NCBI GenBank assembly: GCA_017744355.1
Contig: JAGIBK010000001.1
Span: 496,001-560,000, forward strand
Length of the DNA: 64,000 bases
Direction of reading: 5' to 3'
Origin: a bacterium
Lineage (GTDB): Bacteria > Cyanobacteriota > Sericytochromatia > S15B-MN24 > UBA4093
Position numbers and translations under genes: made by a program. Positions 25,872 through 35,435 of the stretch are shown in pieces. Under the pieces are notes generated by a model. That model did no database searches, was not told the origin of the DNA, and saw only the letters and a list, made by a program, of their open reading frames with translations. How positions within the stretch are numbered: the stretch's first letter is position 1; the number at the start of each line of letters is the position of its first letter.

Positions 25872-26648
25872 ATGGCGTACCACCAAATGAACGAAACTTA
25901 CATGACGCGCGAAGTTGCTCTGGATTATGCGACCAGAATCCTCCGGGAGCGCTACCCAGGAGCCCAACTTGCCTTCGCTGCCGGATCGATCATACGTGGC
26001 GAAGGCACTTCAACCTCTGATCTCGATCTGGTGGTAATCTTCGACAAACTTTCTCAGGCATATCGGGAATCCTTCCTGTTTGAGGGGCTTCCCGTGGAAG
26101 CCTTCGTTCACGATCCCGAGACCCTTGCCTATTTCTGTTGGCAGATGGATCGAAAAGAGGGGATTCCCTCACTGCCAACCATGCTCGCAGATGGCGTTGC
26201 TTTGCCAGCTTCTTCCCAACTTGCAGAAGAACTTGTCTTGATGGGCAAGAAAGTTCTAGAAGCGGGGCCAGAGCCGATGAGCACGGAGGAAATATCAAGA
26301 CGGCGGTATCACCTGGGGGAGTTGCTGGACGATCTTCGGGCGCCCCGTTCCAAGGTTGAGATGATGGCTATTGGTACGGCCTTGTACGGACCGTTGGCTG
26401 ATTTTGCGCTTCGCCAACGCGGCGTCTATTCAGCGACTGGCAAATGGATTCCGCGTCGGCTTCAGGCGACTGACGAACAGCTCCACGATCGCTTTCACCA
26501 AGCTTTCGAGCAACTCTTCAGAGAAAGTGCGTCTGCGGAAGTGATTGCACTGGTTGAGGATGTTCTAGCACCTGTCGATGGTCCCCTATTCGAAGACTAC
26601 CGCCTGGATGCGCCCAAAGAATGGCGGCAAAAGGTATTTGAGGTATGA
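25872..26648 (+). CDS. Nucleotidyltransferase-domain protein (Pol beta superfamily)
   Basis: 258 residues. The minimal nucleotidyltransferase motif is plain: FAAGSIIRGEGTSTSDLDLVV (GS...DxD, about residues 35-55), with a further Glu/Asp in LPVEAFVHD. The rest is helical and resembles aminoglycoside- or MNT-type transferases that move a nucleotide to a small molecule or protein. Starts at 25872 (MAYHQ) or 25887 (MNETYM) are both possible; neither has a strong ribosome site. The frame is open further back to 25650, but that part looks non-coding. GC is lower than the window average. The substrate is unknown and no HEPN partner is seen nearby. Confidence 0.75.
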   Translation: MAYHQMNETYMTREVALDYATRILRERYPGAQLAFAAGSIIRGEGTSTSDLDLVVIFDKLSQAYRESFLFEGLPVEAFVHDPETLAYFCWQMDRKEGIPSLPTMLADGVALPASSQLAEELVLMGKKVLEAGPEPMSTEEISRRRYHLGELLDDLRAPRSKVEMMAIGTALYGPLADFALRQRGVYSATGKWIPRRLQATDEQLHDRFHQAFEQLFRESASAEVIALVEDVLAPVDGPLFEDYRLDAPKEWRQKVFEV

Positions 26649-27030
26649 ATGCTACTTGGGTGAGCCACGGCCTGGCTGCGCGGCGTAACCATGCGCCACG
26701 GATCACCCAGCCAGTTGAGCCCTCAACGCTTTCCTCGGGCATTGAATTCCTCGCGTGGCGCCTGCTGCCGAAGCCTTGGTTGACTGTAGAATATTTGTTC
26801 GATATCATGTCCAACCTAGAAACGATATAGGGCATGCATCCAGAGATGCTCGCGAATGAGGCCTGTTGGCGGTGCCGTCAACGAAAAGGATGCCTTGATC
26901 ACGCATAAAGAGCGTAGAGCAAGACGCGGCTTCCAGTGCGATGTTTACGGAGAGCGGATGTTCTTGTCAAAGCTTTTGTGAATAGTAGAAAATGAGCAAC
27001 TCTGACGCTCAAACAACGAACAGGAGACAA
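26649..27030. other. Intergenic region, no convincing gene
   Basis: About 380 bp. A 61-codon plus-strand frame overlaps the previous stop by 4 nt but has no ribosome site or codon bias. No repeats or hairpins of note. Confidence 0.45.
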
Positions 27031-28503
27031 ATGAATCCCGCCGAATCCGCCGCCACCCCAACGAGTACAGACCTCACCCTCGATACCGCGACGGCCTCCC
27101 GGAACCGGCTCGTCATCTCCCTGCTACTCGTCTCGACCTTTGTGGTCATTCTCAATGAGACGATCATGGGCGTGGCCATCCCACACCTGATGCATGACCT
27201 CGGGATCACCGCCAGCACTGCGCAATGGCTGACCACGGCCTTCATGCTGACCATGGCGGTCGTCATCCCGGTCACCGGCTTCTTGCTACAGCGGCTCAAC
27301 ACCCGACCGGTCTTCATGCTGGCGATGACCACCTTCAGCCTCGGCACCCTTGTCGCAGCCCTGGCTCCCGGCCTACCGGTGTTGCTCGTCGGTCGCATCA
27401 TTCAGGCGATCGGTACGGCCATTATGATGCCTCTGCTCATGACCACCATCATGACCCTGGTCCCACCGGAGTCCCGTGGCAAGACGATGGGCAACATCTC
27501 GATCGTCATCTCGGTGGCCCCTGCCATCGGGCCCACCCTTTCAGGGATCATCCTCAGCCAGCTGACCTGGCGCTGGATGTTCTGGCTGGTGCTGCCGATC
27601 GCCCTGGGCTCACTGATCCTGGGCGCGACGCGCATCTCGAACGTCGCGACCACCAACGATGCCCCCCTTGACGTGCCCTCGGTCATTCTTTCGGTCTTCG
27701 GCTTTGGTGGCCTGGTCTATGGCCTCAACAAGATCGGTGAAATGGCGAGCAATGCCGGATCTGTCGCCGGCTGGGCGCCTCTTGCTGTCGGCGCCGTGGC
27801 GCTCGTCGCCTTCATCGCACGCCAGCTCTGGCTCCAGCGTAAGGATCGCGCTCTGCTCGACCTGCGGACGCTGACCTCGCGTAACTTCACGCTCTGCGTG
27901 ACCGCGCTCGCCATCAGCATGATGGCGCTCTTCGGCACCTTCATCCTGTTGCCCATCTACATGCAGAACGTGCTGGGTCTGGACCCGCTGAAGTGCGGCC
28001 TGCTGCTCCTCCCCGGCGGCCTCATCATGGGCCTGATGGCCCCTCCGGTCGGGCGCTTCTACGATCGCCACGGTCCCACCTTTCTGGTCGTGCCCGGTAC
28101 TCTCATGGCTTCGGCCGTCCTTTGGTGGATGACGACGATAAGCCCGAACACGCCGGTTCCCGCGCTCTTGATCGCGCACGTCGTGCTCAGTGTGGGCTTG
28201 GCCCTGACCTTTACCCCGATCTACACCGCCGGTCTCGGCTCGCTGCCGTCCAAGCTCTACTCTCACGGCAGTGCCCTCGTCGGCACCATCCAGCAACTGG
28301 CAGGCGCCGCGGGTGCTGCGCTCTTCGTCGCTTTGATGTCGCTGCAAACGACTGCCCTGCTGTCCAAAGGGCTGTCGCAAGTGGCGGCCACTGCCGGCGG
28401 CATTCGCGTCGCCTTTGTGTGGGGCGCCGTCATCTCGATGTTCGCTGTCGCAGCTGCGTTTTTCGTGAAGAAGCCGCTCGATGGCGGGCCGTCCCACGGG
28501 TAA
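27031..28503 (+). CDS. DHA2-family MFS multidrug exporter
   Basis: 490 residues with 14 membrane segments, the EmrB/QacA subtype of drug:H+ antiporters. Seen: helix 1 FVVILNETIMGVAIPHLMHDLG (motif D1-like), AQWLTTAFMLTMAV, motif A-like GFLLQRLNTRPVFM, motif C-like IGPTLSGIILSQLTWRWMFW, and PVGRFYDRHGP in the second half. ATG at 27031 has AGGAG at 5 nt; an ATG 39 nt upstream has none. Stands alone; followed by a palindrome and a ywbE fragment. Confidence 0.92.
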   Translation: MNPAESAATPTSTDLTLDTATASRNRLVISLLLVSTFVVILNETIMGVAIPHLMHDLGITASTAQWLTTAFMLTMAVVIPVTGFLLQRLNTRPVFMLAMTTFSLGTLVAALAPGLPVLLVGRIIQAIGTAIMMPLLMTTIMTLVPPESRGKTMGNISIVISVAPAIGPTLSGIILSQLTWRWMFWLVLPIALGSLILGATRISNVATTNDAPLDVPSVILSVFGFGGLVYGLNKIGEMASNAGSVAGWAPLAVGAVALVAFIARQLWLQRKDRALLDLRTLTSRNFTLCVTALAISMMALFGTFILLPIYMQNVLGLDPLKCGLLLLPGGLIMGLMAPPVGRFYDRHGPTFLVVPGTLMASAVLWWMTTISPNTPVPALLIAHVVLSVGLALTFTPIYTAGLGSLPSKLYSHGSALVGTIQQLAGAAGAALFVALMSLQTTALLSKGLSQVAATAGGIRVAFVWGAVISMFAVAAAFFVKKPLDGGPSHG

Positions 28504-28543
28504 GCGACATCCCGAAGGTCGGCAATAAACGGTAAGCAATCAA

Positions 28544-28581
28544 AATCGGCCTCGATGACGATATCGTCATCGAGGCCGATT
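28544..28581. repeat. 38-bp perfect palindrome
   Basis: AATCGGCCTCGATGACGAT is followed with no loop by its exact complement. Its right half is the beginning of the ywbE-like fragment below, so the left half looks like an inverted copy of that coding stretch. No T-run follows. Confidence 0.9.
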
Positions 28582-28646
28582 GGCGTATTTACCGGATCAC
28601 GCGAGGCATCGTGACAGACGTCCTCACGCAGGGCCTATCTTGTTAG
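28560..28646 (+). pseudogene. ywbE-like gene fragment
   Basis: The plus-strand frame 28560-28646 reads DIVIEADWRIYRITRGIVTD then VLTQ, a stop following shortly. This matches the middle of the intact YwbE at 33171 (GIVLKADQRSNRITRGIVAD then ILTK). Start and C-terminal third are missing. It borders the 38-bp palindrome. Confidence 0.7.
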
Positions 28647-28708
28647 GTCGACGGCTGTGGATCTGAGGCCTTCGCCGATAGGCTGGATCGCGTTGATGAC
28701 GAACTCCC

Positions 28709-28969
28709 TTATAAATGGAGCGTGGCAAGGGCCTCGACAGGAATCGCCTGACTCTGCTCACGCGACTCGGCATGGTCAGCCTGAGGCCTCAGACGCATCC
28801 AACCCAGCATCCCCAGGCCGAAGAGCGCCATGGCTCCGCCCCACAAGAGGTTGAGGTTGTATCCCAGAGAGATCCGATAGAGGGATGGTTCAGTCGTGAG
28901 GCCGTAAACGGCCAAAAGCCCGCCGAGGATCAGGAACATCAAGCCAATCGGCATGCGAATATCGAGCAT
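28709..28969 (-). CDS. Small two-helix membrane protein
   Basis: 86 residues with two membrane segments (MPIGLMFLILGGLLAVYGL and LLWGGAMALFGLGMLGWMRL) separated by EPSLYRISLGYNLN, and a soluble charged tail. A strong AGGAGG site sets the ATG at 28969, only 8 nt after the symporter stop. The two are therefore cotranscribed, and the protein may be an accessory to the transporter. No named family recognised. Confidence 0.7.
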   Translation of the reverse strand: MLDIRMPIGLMFLILGGLLAVYGLTTEPSLYRISLGYNLNLLWGGAMALFGLGMLGWMRLRPQADHAESREQSQAIPVEALATLHL

Positions 28970-28977
28970 GATTCCTC

Positions 28978-30615
28978 CTACTTGAACACGAAGTTCAGGG
29001 CGACGGTGAGGCACAGCACCACTCCCCCGAGCAAGGCCGGCCGACGGTACCAGGCTATCGCCGTGGCGTCATGCTTGGGCGTCAGGCTGTAGACCAGGCC
29101 CGCCAGCTCTTTGTCGGGGCGAGGCGAGGTGAACAGGCTGATCAGGACCGTGCTGCCGAGACAGAAGCCGAAGGCGTAGATGGCGGCGTAGAAATTGGCG
29201 GCCATATCGCTCGGATAGTGTAGCGCCCCCATCTTGAGCAGGACGTAGTGGCCCATGGCGGTCAGGGTGCCGACCACCAGGCCCCAGAAGGCCCCATGGC
29301 CCGTCGTACGTTTCCAGAACATGCCCAAGAGGAAGGTCGCGAAGAGCGGCGCGTTGAAGAAGGAGAAGAGCAGTTGCAGGTAGTCCATGATGTTCTTGAA
29401 GTTCATGGCGATGTAGGCCGCCCCGACCGAGATCAGGATCCCTGCGAACGTCGCTGCCCGCCCCATCCAGAGGTAATGGGCGTCTGAGCCATCCTTCTTG
29501 ATGTAGGCCTGGTAGATGTCATAGGTCCAGACCGTGTTGAAGGCCGTCACGTTACCTGCCATCCCTGACATGAACGAGGCCAAGAGGGCCGTGAGGCCCA
29601 GGCCGAGCATGCCGGACGGGTAGTAGTGCTGCAGGAGCATCGGGAGCGCCATGTTGTAGTCATAGCCCCCACCCGGCAACTGGGTGAGTAAGGGGGCGGC
29701 GCCGCGCAGCGGATGAAGGGTGAGGGCGATCGCGATGAGCCCCGGGGTGATGACCAGGAACGGGAAGAGCATCTTGGGCACCGCGGCGATCAAGGGCGTG
29801 TTCCGCGCCGCGTTCATGTCCTGCGCGGCCATGGCGCGCTGGACCACCAGGAAGTCCGTGCACCAGTAGCCGAACGAGAGCACGAAGCCCAGACCCATCG
29901 CCATGCCGAGCCACTCGATGCCCATGGGGTTGCTGCTCGCAGAGCCCAGGCCCTGCCAGGCGTGAGCAAAGCCGTCCGGCATGCGCGCGACCAGTCCTTC
30001 CCAGCCGCCGACGTCCTTGAGCCCCAGCATCACCAAGGGGGCGAAGCCGAAGACGATGAGGAAGAACTGGAGCACCTCGTTGTAGATACTGGAGGTGAGG
30101 CCGCCCAGGATGGTGTAGGCGAGCACTACCACCGCCGAGACCAGGATGCTCGCGTGGATCGACCAGCCGAGAAGCAGCTGGAACACCAAGGCCATGGCGT
30201 ACATGTTGATGCCCGAGGCGAGTACCGTCATGGCCGCGAACGAGATGGCGTTGAGGCCCCGGGTCTTCTCGTCGAAGCGCAGCTTGAGGTACTCGGGCAC
30301 GCTACGGGCCTTGGAGCCGTAGTAGAAGGGCATCATGAAGATGCCCACGAAGACCATGGCCGGGATGGCGCCGACCCAGTAGAAGTGGTTGGTCAACAGA
30401 CCGTACTTGGCCCCGTTCGCGGCCATTCCCATGACCTCGAGCGCGCCGAGATTCGCCGATAGGAAGGCGAGGCCCGCGATCCAACCCGGGATCCGGCGCC
30501 CCGAACTGAAGAAGTCGTCGGCGTTCTTCACGCTACGCTTGAGCGCAAAGCCGATCCCGAGGACGAAGACGGCGTAGATGATAAGAACCGCGTAGTCAAT
30601 CCAGCTAGGGTGCAT
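28978..30615 (-). CDS. Sodium:solute symporter (SSS/SGLT-like sugar transporter)
   Basis: 545 residues, about 14 membrane helices. SSS family transporters couple sugar or other solute uptake to Na+. Seen: DYAVLIIYAVFVLGIGFAL, the R/GW signature NADDFFSSGRRIPGWIAGLAFLSANLGALEVMG, FYYGSKARSVPEYLKLRF, and the later GYWCTDFLVVQRAMAAQDMNAAR typical of SGLT-type members. Neighbours are a small membrane protein (downstream) and a GH3 beta-glucosidase (upstream, same strand), consistent with uptake of the released sugar. Confidence 0.92.
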   Translation of the reverse strand: MHPSWIDYAVLIIYAVFVLGIGFALKRSVKNADDFFSSGRRIPGWIAGLAFLSANLGALEVMGMAANGAKYGLLTNHFYWVGAIPAMVFVGIFMMPFYYGSKARSVPEYLKLRFDEKTRGLNAISFAAMTVLASGINMYAMALVFQLLLGWSIHASILVSAVVVLAYTILGGLTSSIYNEVLQFFLIVFGFAPLVMLGLKDVGGWEGLVARMPDGFAHAWQGLGSASSNPMGIEWLGMAMGLGFVLSFGYWCTDFLVVQRAMAAQDMNAARNTPLIAAVPKMLFPFLVITPGLIAIALTLHPLRGAAPLLTQLPGGGYDYNMALPMLLQHYYPSGMLGLGLTALLASFMSGMAGNVTAFNTVWTYDIYQAYIKKDGSDAHYLWMGRAATFAGILISVGAAYIAMNFKNIMDYLQLLFSFFNAPLFATFLLGMFWKRTTGHGAFWGLVVGTLTAMGHYVLLKMGALHYPSDMAANFYAAIYAFGFCLGSTVLISLFTSPRPDKELAGLVYSLTPKHDATAIAWYRRPALLGGVVLCLTVALNFVFK

Positions 30616-30757
30616 CAGGGAAGCCTTTCTAGCAAGAAAATCCGCTGACGGGGGTACTATTGCTTACCCTTCAATTTTGACACAAAAACGAGACAAGTGC
30701 AGGTTGTTTTGGTTTCGGTTTGGCCGGCGATGCGGGGGCCAAACCGACGAGGCGGGT

Positions 30758-32950
30758 TTAGCGCCCCAAGAGCCGCGGAGCCAATTTCAGGTCGGCGGTT
30801 ATTGCCAAGTCGCCGGCGTTCTTGCCGACTGCCAACCGGTAGGTTCCTTTCGAAAGGCGCCAGCGGCCGGCTTTCGCGTCGAACCGCGACAGCAAGCGCG
30901 GATCGATCGTCATCGTGATGCGCCGCGCCTCCCCGGGACGAAGCTCGACGTGCTCGAAGCCCAGCAAGCGAGCGCGCTTTTCGCCCGCTGCTTCCGTCAG
31001 GTAGACCTGAGGCACATCCGCACCCGATCGGCCGCCGACGTTTTGCACGGTGAAACTGGCCGTCGGCGCCTCGCCTCCGCTGACCGTGAAGTCACGATAG
31101 GCGAATTTTGTATAGCTCAGCCCGTGCCCAAAGGCATACAGGGGCTTTGCCCCGGTCTTGGCGTACCAGCGATAACCCACCTCGGCGCCTTCGCGATAAT
31201 GGGCCGTGACCGGCGCCCCGTAGGGAGTGCCGAAGCCCGGTAACTCTGGCCGAGGCGTCTGCGCCGCGTTGGCTGGGAATGTCATCGGCAGTCGGCCGGA
31301 CGGATTGACCTTGCCGGTCAGGATCTCAGCGATCGCTTGGCCACCGGCCTGCCCGGGGAACCAGGCTTCGACGATGGCCTTCACCTTGCTATGCCACGGC
31401 ATCGCAATCGGATTGCCGGTTTCGAGCACGACGAGGGTGTTGGGGTTCGCCGCGGCCACCGCCTCGATCAGCGCATCCTGCCCGAACGGCAGCGACATGT
31501 CGGGGCTGTCGAACTCTTCGCTCTCATGCCGAACCCCGAAGACGATCGCAAGATCCGATCGCCGTGCCAGAGCGGCCGCCTCGGCCGGAGAGGCCCCGGG
31601 GTTGTAACTGAAGGAGGCGTCCGGGAGCAACTTCCTCAACTCCGCGAGCGGCGAGGAGGGGAGGAAACTCATATTGCGAACCGCCGCCATGTTGCCTTCG
31701 CCGCCGAGCGGGACGGTCGCAGCGAAGCCGCCCGGTGGTGTGACCATGCTCGAGCCGCCACCGGCCAGCACGCCCAGATGCGCCTGACCGCCGATCACCG
31801 CGATTCGTTGCTTGCCGGCCGCGATGGGGAGCATGCCCTCGTTCTTCAAGAGCACGATCCCCTGGCGAGCGACTTCAAGCGCCGCCGCGTGATGCTGCGC
31901 CGTGTCGATCGCAGGTTGGGGCGGGGGCTGGTCCAAGCCGACCGCGTAGATGGAGCGCAGGATGCGGCGGACCATGTCGGAGAGGCGAGACTTTGGAAAT
32001 TGCCCCTGGGCGTAAGCCTCCTTGAGCGGCTGATCGAACCAGATTCGCTCGTCCAGCTGCGAACCGGACTCTTGATCGAGGCCGTGCAAAGCGTCACGCC
32101 AGCCATGGACCGCGCCCCAGTCGGACATGACCCATCCCCGGTAGCCCCAATCGCCCTTGAGGACCCCATTCAACAGCAGGTCATTGCCCGAAGCATGGAC
32201 GCCATTGACCTTGTTGTAAGCGCTCATGACAGCGCCCGGCTCGGAGCGCTCAAGCGCCATCTGAAAGGCGAGGAGGTCGGATTCGCGGTGGGCGGTCGGG
32301 TCGATGATTGCATCGAGCCGGTGGCGATTGGTCTCGTTCGCGTTGAGGGAGAAGTGCTTGATCGTCGAGATGACCCCTTGCGCCTGCGTGCCGATGACCT
32401 GCTCGCTCGCCAAGACGGCACTGAGCAGCGGGTCCTCCGAGAGATACTCGAAGTTTCGACCATTGCGCGGATCCCTGGCAAGGTTCATCCCACCGCCGAG
32501 CAGCACATTGAAGCCCTTGGCGCGCGCTTCGCGTCCGAGGATGACGCCCGTCTCTCGCGCGAGCTTTGGATTGAAGGTCGCGCCGAGCGCCAGGCCTGCA
32601 GGTAAGGCCGTGGCGGTGTCACCGGCCCGGAAACCTGAGGGGTTGGTGATGCCCAAGCTCCCATCGGTCTCTCTGAGCGCGGGAATCCCGAGGCGCGGCA
32701 CTCCCGGCACGTAGCCGGCGCTCGGTCGGGCATCCGAAGGCACGCGCGGGTCCCGTGCGCCGTCGAATCCCATGGGCATGAGCCCCATGACCAGCGAGAA
32801 GCGTTCAGCGTCCGTCATTTGCTGCTCCGTTTCACGCGCTCGCACGTCGGCGAGCGATTCCGGAGCGATCGCCTGAGCTGGTAGGCACTGGAAAGGCAGT
32901 AAAAGCGCGGAGCCGATCAGGAGAATGCGCGGTCTGTGGTTGGAATGCAC
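30758..32950 (-). CDS. Glycoside hydrolase family 3 beta-glucosidase, exported
   Basis: 730 residues. An N-terminal signal peptide (ILLIGSALLLPFQCLPAQA) is followed by the GH3 (alpha/beta)8 domain with GGGMNLARDPRNGRNFEY, STIKHFSLNANE and VMSDWGAVHGW, where the Asp is the nucleophile. The second alpha/beta sandwich contains RQGIVLLKNEGMLPI, and a C-terminal FnIII-like domain has GHGLSYTKFAY and VQNVGGRSGADVPQVY. It removes terminal beta-glucosyl or related residues outside the cytoplasm. GTG start with a modest GAGAG site. The sugar symporter follows on the same strand 142 bp away. Confidence 0.92.
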   Translation of the reverse strand: MHSNHRPRILLIGSALLLPFQCLPAQAIAPESLADVRARETEQQMTDAERFSLVMGLMPMGFDGARDPRVPSDARPSAGYVPGVPRLGIPALRETDGSLGITNPSGFRAGDTATALPAGLALGATFNPKLARETGVILGREARAKGFNVLLGGGMNLARDPRNGRNFEYLSEDPLLSAVLASEQVIGTQAQGVISTIKHFSLNANETNRHRLDAIIDPTAHRESDLLAFQMALERSEPGAVMSAYNKVNGVHASGNDLLLNGVLKGDWGYRGWVMSDWGAVHGWRDALHGLDQESGSQLDERIWFDQPLKEAYAQGQFPKSRLSDMVRRILRSIYAVGLDQPPPQPAIDTAQHHAAALEVARQGIVLLKNEGMLPIAAGKQRIAVIGGQAHLGVLAGGGSSMVTPPGGFAATVPLGGEGNMAAVRNMSFLPSSPLAELRKLLPDASFSYNPGASPAEAAALARRSDLAIVFGVRHESEEFDSPDMSLPFGQDALIEAVAAANPNTLVVLETGNPIAMPWHSKVKAIVEAWFPGQAGGQAIAEILTGKVNPSGRLPMTFPANAAQTPRPELPGFGTPYGAPVTAHYREGAEVGYRWYAKTGAKPLYAFGHGLSYTKFAYRDFTVSGGEAPTASFTVQNVGGRSGADVPQVYLTEAAGEKRARLLGFEHVELRPGEARRITMTIDPRLLSRFDAKAGRWRLSKGTYRLAVGKNAGDLAITADLKLAPRLLGR

Positions 32951-33170
32951 GAACTCTCTCTTTCAGGGGGCCGAGGTGATGGTTCTCGATAACGAGGGAC
33001 CTGATGGGGGAGCGTGGCCTCGATCGTCATATCACTCCATGAAACTCGCATTTCGACAACGATTTCCTGGCTGATCATGCGTAGTCCAGACGTTTGCTTA
33101 GGAATGAGGATTGGCAGCCTGGGCCAGAGTCCCCGCATGCTAGACTGTTCAATCAAATCAGGAGGGAAAA

Positions 33171-33362
33171 ATGCTCGGACAAGAACGAGACGCAATCAAA
33201 GTGGGCCTCGAGGTGGGCATCGTCCTCAAGGCCGATCAGCGCTCAAATCGGATCACGCGGGGCATCGTGGCGGATATCCTGACCAAGTCGCCCTTTCATC
33301 CCCACGGCATCAAAGTGCGCCTCACGGATGGTCAGGTTGGTCGAGTGAAAGAAATTTACTGA
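33171..33362 (+). CDS. ywbE: YwbE family protein
   Basis: 63 residues, the standard length of this small family. The sequence GLEVGIVLKADQRSNRITRG, then ILTKSPFHPHGIKVRL and DGQVGRVKEIY matches Bacillus YwbE almost throughout. It looks like a small KOW/SH3-like beta domain. Strong AGGAGG site before the ATG. Function unknown. A truncated second copy lies 4.6 kb upstream at 28560. Confidence 0.9.
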   Translation: MLGQERDAIKVGLEVGIVLKADQRSNRITRGIVADILTKSPFHPHGIKVRLTDGQVGRVKEIY

Positions 33363-33439
33363 GTTTGCTACCGCGAATTTTGCAGATGGCAAGCCCTCAG
33401 GCCGTGTGATCAGCGAGAATTGGAGTTGCCACCCGTATT

Positions 33440-33459
33440 GCCTCACCTTCGGGTGGGGC
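33440..33459 (+). terminator. Terminator after ywbE
   Basis: Stem GCCTCACC / GGTGGGGC with TTCG loop, followed by a CTTTCTTTTT tract. Confidence 0.75.
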
Positions 33460-33684
33460 CTTTCTTTTTCGCGAAGAATGCTTCGTGTGATTGATGATTT
33501 TATCTAGTAGAGTTAAACAAGTGATTTGTTTATCATGGAGCGATCGTTCAAGGTTTTCTGTTGAGATTTTGGGCGATTGGTTCAGAGCGATTGCTGCCTG
33601 AGCCAAAGTGGATCATTTGTGAAAATTGGAAAACAAAGCTGTAGGCGCCCCGTGTGGGTGAAGATGAAAGAGGCTCCTTTCCGG

Positions 33685-34776
33685 ATGAAGAAAATCGCGC
33701 TGCTTGCCATTACCACGATCCTGGTCGGATGCACCGCCACTGCTCCCAACACTTCTCAGACGCCACAGAAAGCGGCCGATGAAACACCAACGATCACAAT
33801 CCTGTCGATCGATGAACTCCGAGCCACCTTGCGTGATCTCAACGTGGCCGTTCAAGACCTCGATCAGGTGGGATTCCCAAAGCGCGGCACTGTTCCGCCG
33901 GCTTCCTCCTATCGCGTGTCCGCGTTGTCCGATTCACTCATGAACAGTGGTTGGATAGGCCCCACGGACCTTGGAAACGGCAAGACGAAGTGGGTCAGGA
34001 CGACTCAAAAGGCCGGCGAAGGGAACCAACTTGTCGAGGATATCGAGTCGACCCTCGTCCTGGGCCCTGGCGAGCATCAGATCACTCGGACGGATGTCGT
34101 AAAGGCCAGCGAGACGCGCCCGCTGGGCACCTATCTCACGGAAGGTATTGCGCCACCGGAGAGCGGGGAGATCGGTTCACGCCATTCCGAACTCCAGACC
34201 ACCTATACGTCCGCGGACCAGAGCATTTCTCGCTCCTACACGCTGACCGCCGATCACAATCGCACCTCGAACACCGACACGTCGAACAGCGCAAAATTGG
34301 TTGGTGAGCTTGCTTCTGGCACCAACGTGGATTTGAAGACCAGCTTCCATAACTACGACAGCACCTTTTCAGGGACAGTGACCCTGCGCTCGGGTAAGAA
34401 GATCGCCCTCTCCTTGTCGGCTGAAAACTCGTATATCAGGCAAGGCGATGTCTCGATTTCAACGGGCAGGAGTCTCGTTGGCCTTTCCTTGAGCGAAGAC
34501 TTCAAGATGGCGATGACGGTGGCATCAACCACTTCCTCTCCCATAGGGCCCTCGTCAGGAGCTGCGACGAGGGATATCACGATCGATGGAAAGGTAGTTG
34601 ATCGCAACGAGAGCCAGATCGCAAAAATTTCGATGGGTCCGATCCCCGAACTCATCAGCAAGCTTCCGACCATCTTCATTACCTACGAGGGGAAGCAGGC
34701 TGAAGAGTTCGACCCTGGCTTCGAAGTCCTCTTCGGTAAGCTGTATGGCCTTAGCGGGGTGAATGTGTTCAACTGA
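33685..34776 (+). CDS. Lipoprotein of unknown function
   Basis: 363 residues. It begins MKKIALLAITTILVGCTATA, a lipoprotein signal peptide with lipobox LVGC. The mature part is Ser/Thr-rich and beta-strand-like; no family recognised. Several in-frame starts lie upstream (33577, 33664), but the signal peptide argues for 33685. Ends in a 16-bp hairpin. Base composition is slightly lower in GC than neighbours. Probably envelope-attached. Confidence 0.7.
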   Translation: MKKIALLAITTILVGCTATAPNTSQTPQKAADETPTITILSIDELRATLRDLNVAVQDLDQVGFPKRGTVPPASSYRVSALSDSLMNSGWIGPTDLGNGKTKWVRTTQKAGEGNQLVEDIESTLVLGPGEHQITRTDVVKASETRPLGTYLTEGIAPPESGEIGSRHSELQTTYTSADQSISRSYTLTADHNRTSNTDTSNSAKLVGELASGTNVDLKTSFHNYDSTFSGTVTLRSGKKIALSLSAENSYIRQGDVSISTGRSLVGLSLSEDFKMAMTVASTTSSPIGPSSGAATRDITIDGKVVDRNESQIAKISMGPIPELISKLPTIFITYEGKQAEEFDPGFEVLFGKLYGLSGVNVFN

Positions 34777-34794
34777 CGAAACACACCTGATTGC

Positions 34795-34839
34795 CAACAA
34801 TGGGCCCAGGACGATTTATTTCGCCTGGGCCCATTGTTG
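34795..34839. terminator. Long hairpin after the lipoprotein gene
   Basis: A perfect 16-bp stem CAACAATGGGCCCAGG with complement and 13-nt loop, starting 18 nt after the stop. No T-run follows, so termination strength is uncertain. Confidence 0.6.
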
Positions 34840-35011
34840 AGCCGTTAACCAAGCGTGACCCCGCATCGGGCGACTCTTAAACGAGGCCACGCAAGGTAAG
34901 CGAGTGCAGGGGTGGGATGGCTCCTTGACAAGACTCGAACATCTGTTCATTATGCGAGCAGAGGTTCTTGGCGACGGGCCAAGTGCCTCACACCGATTAG
35001 AAGAGGCGGAA

Positions 35012-35428
35012 ATGAAATCAGCACTGAGCCCTTACATCAGCTTCAAAGACAACGCGCGCGAGGCCATGACGTTCTATCAGACGGTCTTTGGCGGCAAGCT
35101 CGACGCCATGACCTTCAAGGACTTCAACGTCTCCGAGGATCCCGCCGAGGCTGACAAGATCATGCACTCCATGCTCCAGGCCGAGAACGGGATTACGTTC
35201 ATGGGTTCCGACACTCCCAACAGCATGGAATACAAGCCCGGCGCTCGGATCAGCATGGCACTCAGTGGCGATGACCACGATGAGCTCAAGGGTTACTTCG
35301 AGAAGCTGTCGGCAGGCGGTACCATCAACCAGCCGCTCGTGCAGGCCCCCTGGGGGGACAGCTTCGGCTCGTGCACCGACAAGTTCGGCGTGGATTGGCT
35401 GGTCAACATCGCCGGCAAGAAGGCGTAG
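35012..35428 (+). CDS. VOC family protein (PhnB/YjdN-like)
   Basis: 138 residues. Typical glyoxalase-fold protein of the PhnB subgroup: LSPYISFKDNAREAMTFYQT, FGGKLDAMTF, MHSMLQAENGITFMGSD, and the final PLVQAPWGDSFGSCTDKFGVDW. The family pairs two beta-alpha-beta-beta-beta units, usually with metal-dependent roles; the substrate is unknown. ATG at 35012 has GAGG at close spacing; the earlier in-frame start lacks one. Confidence 0.88.
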   Translation: MKSALSPYISFKDNAREAMTFYQTVFGGKLDAMTFKDFNVSEDPAEADKIMHSMLQAENGITFMGSDTPNSMEYKPGARISMALSGDDHDELKGYFEKLSAGGTINQPLVQAPWGDSFGSCTDKFGVDWLVNIAGKKA

Positions 35429-35435
35429 GCCTCAT

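Noticed and set aside
26645-26830. A 61-codon frame overlapping the nucleotidyltransferase stop
   Set aside because: The overlap suggests coupling, but there is no ribosome site, no codon bias and no recognisable fold, so it was not called.
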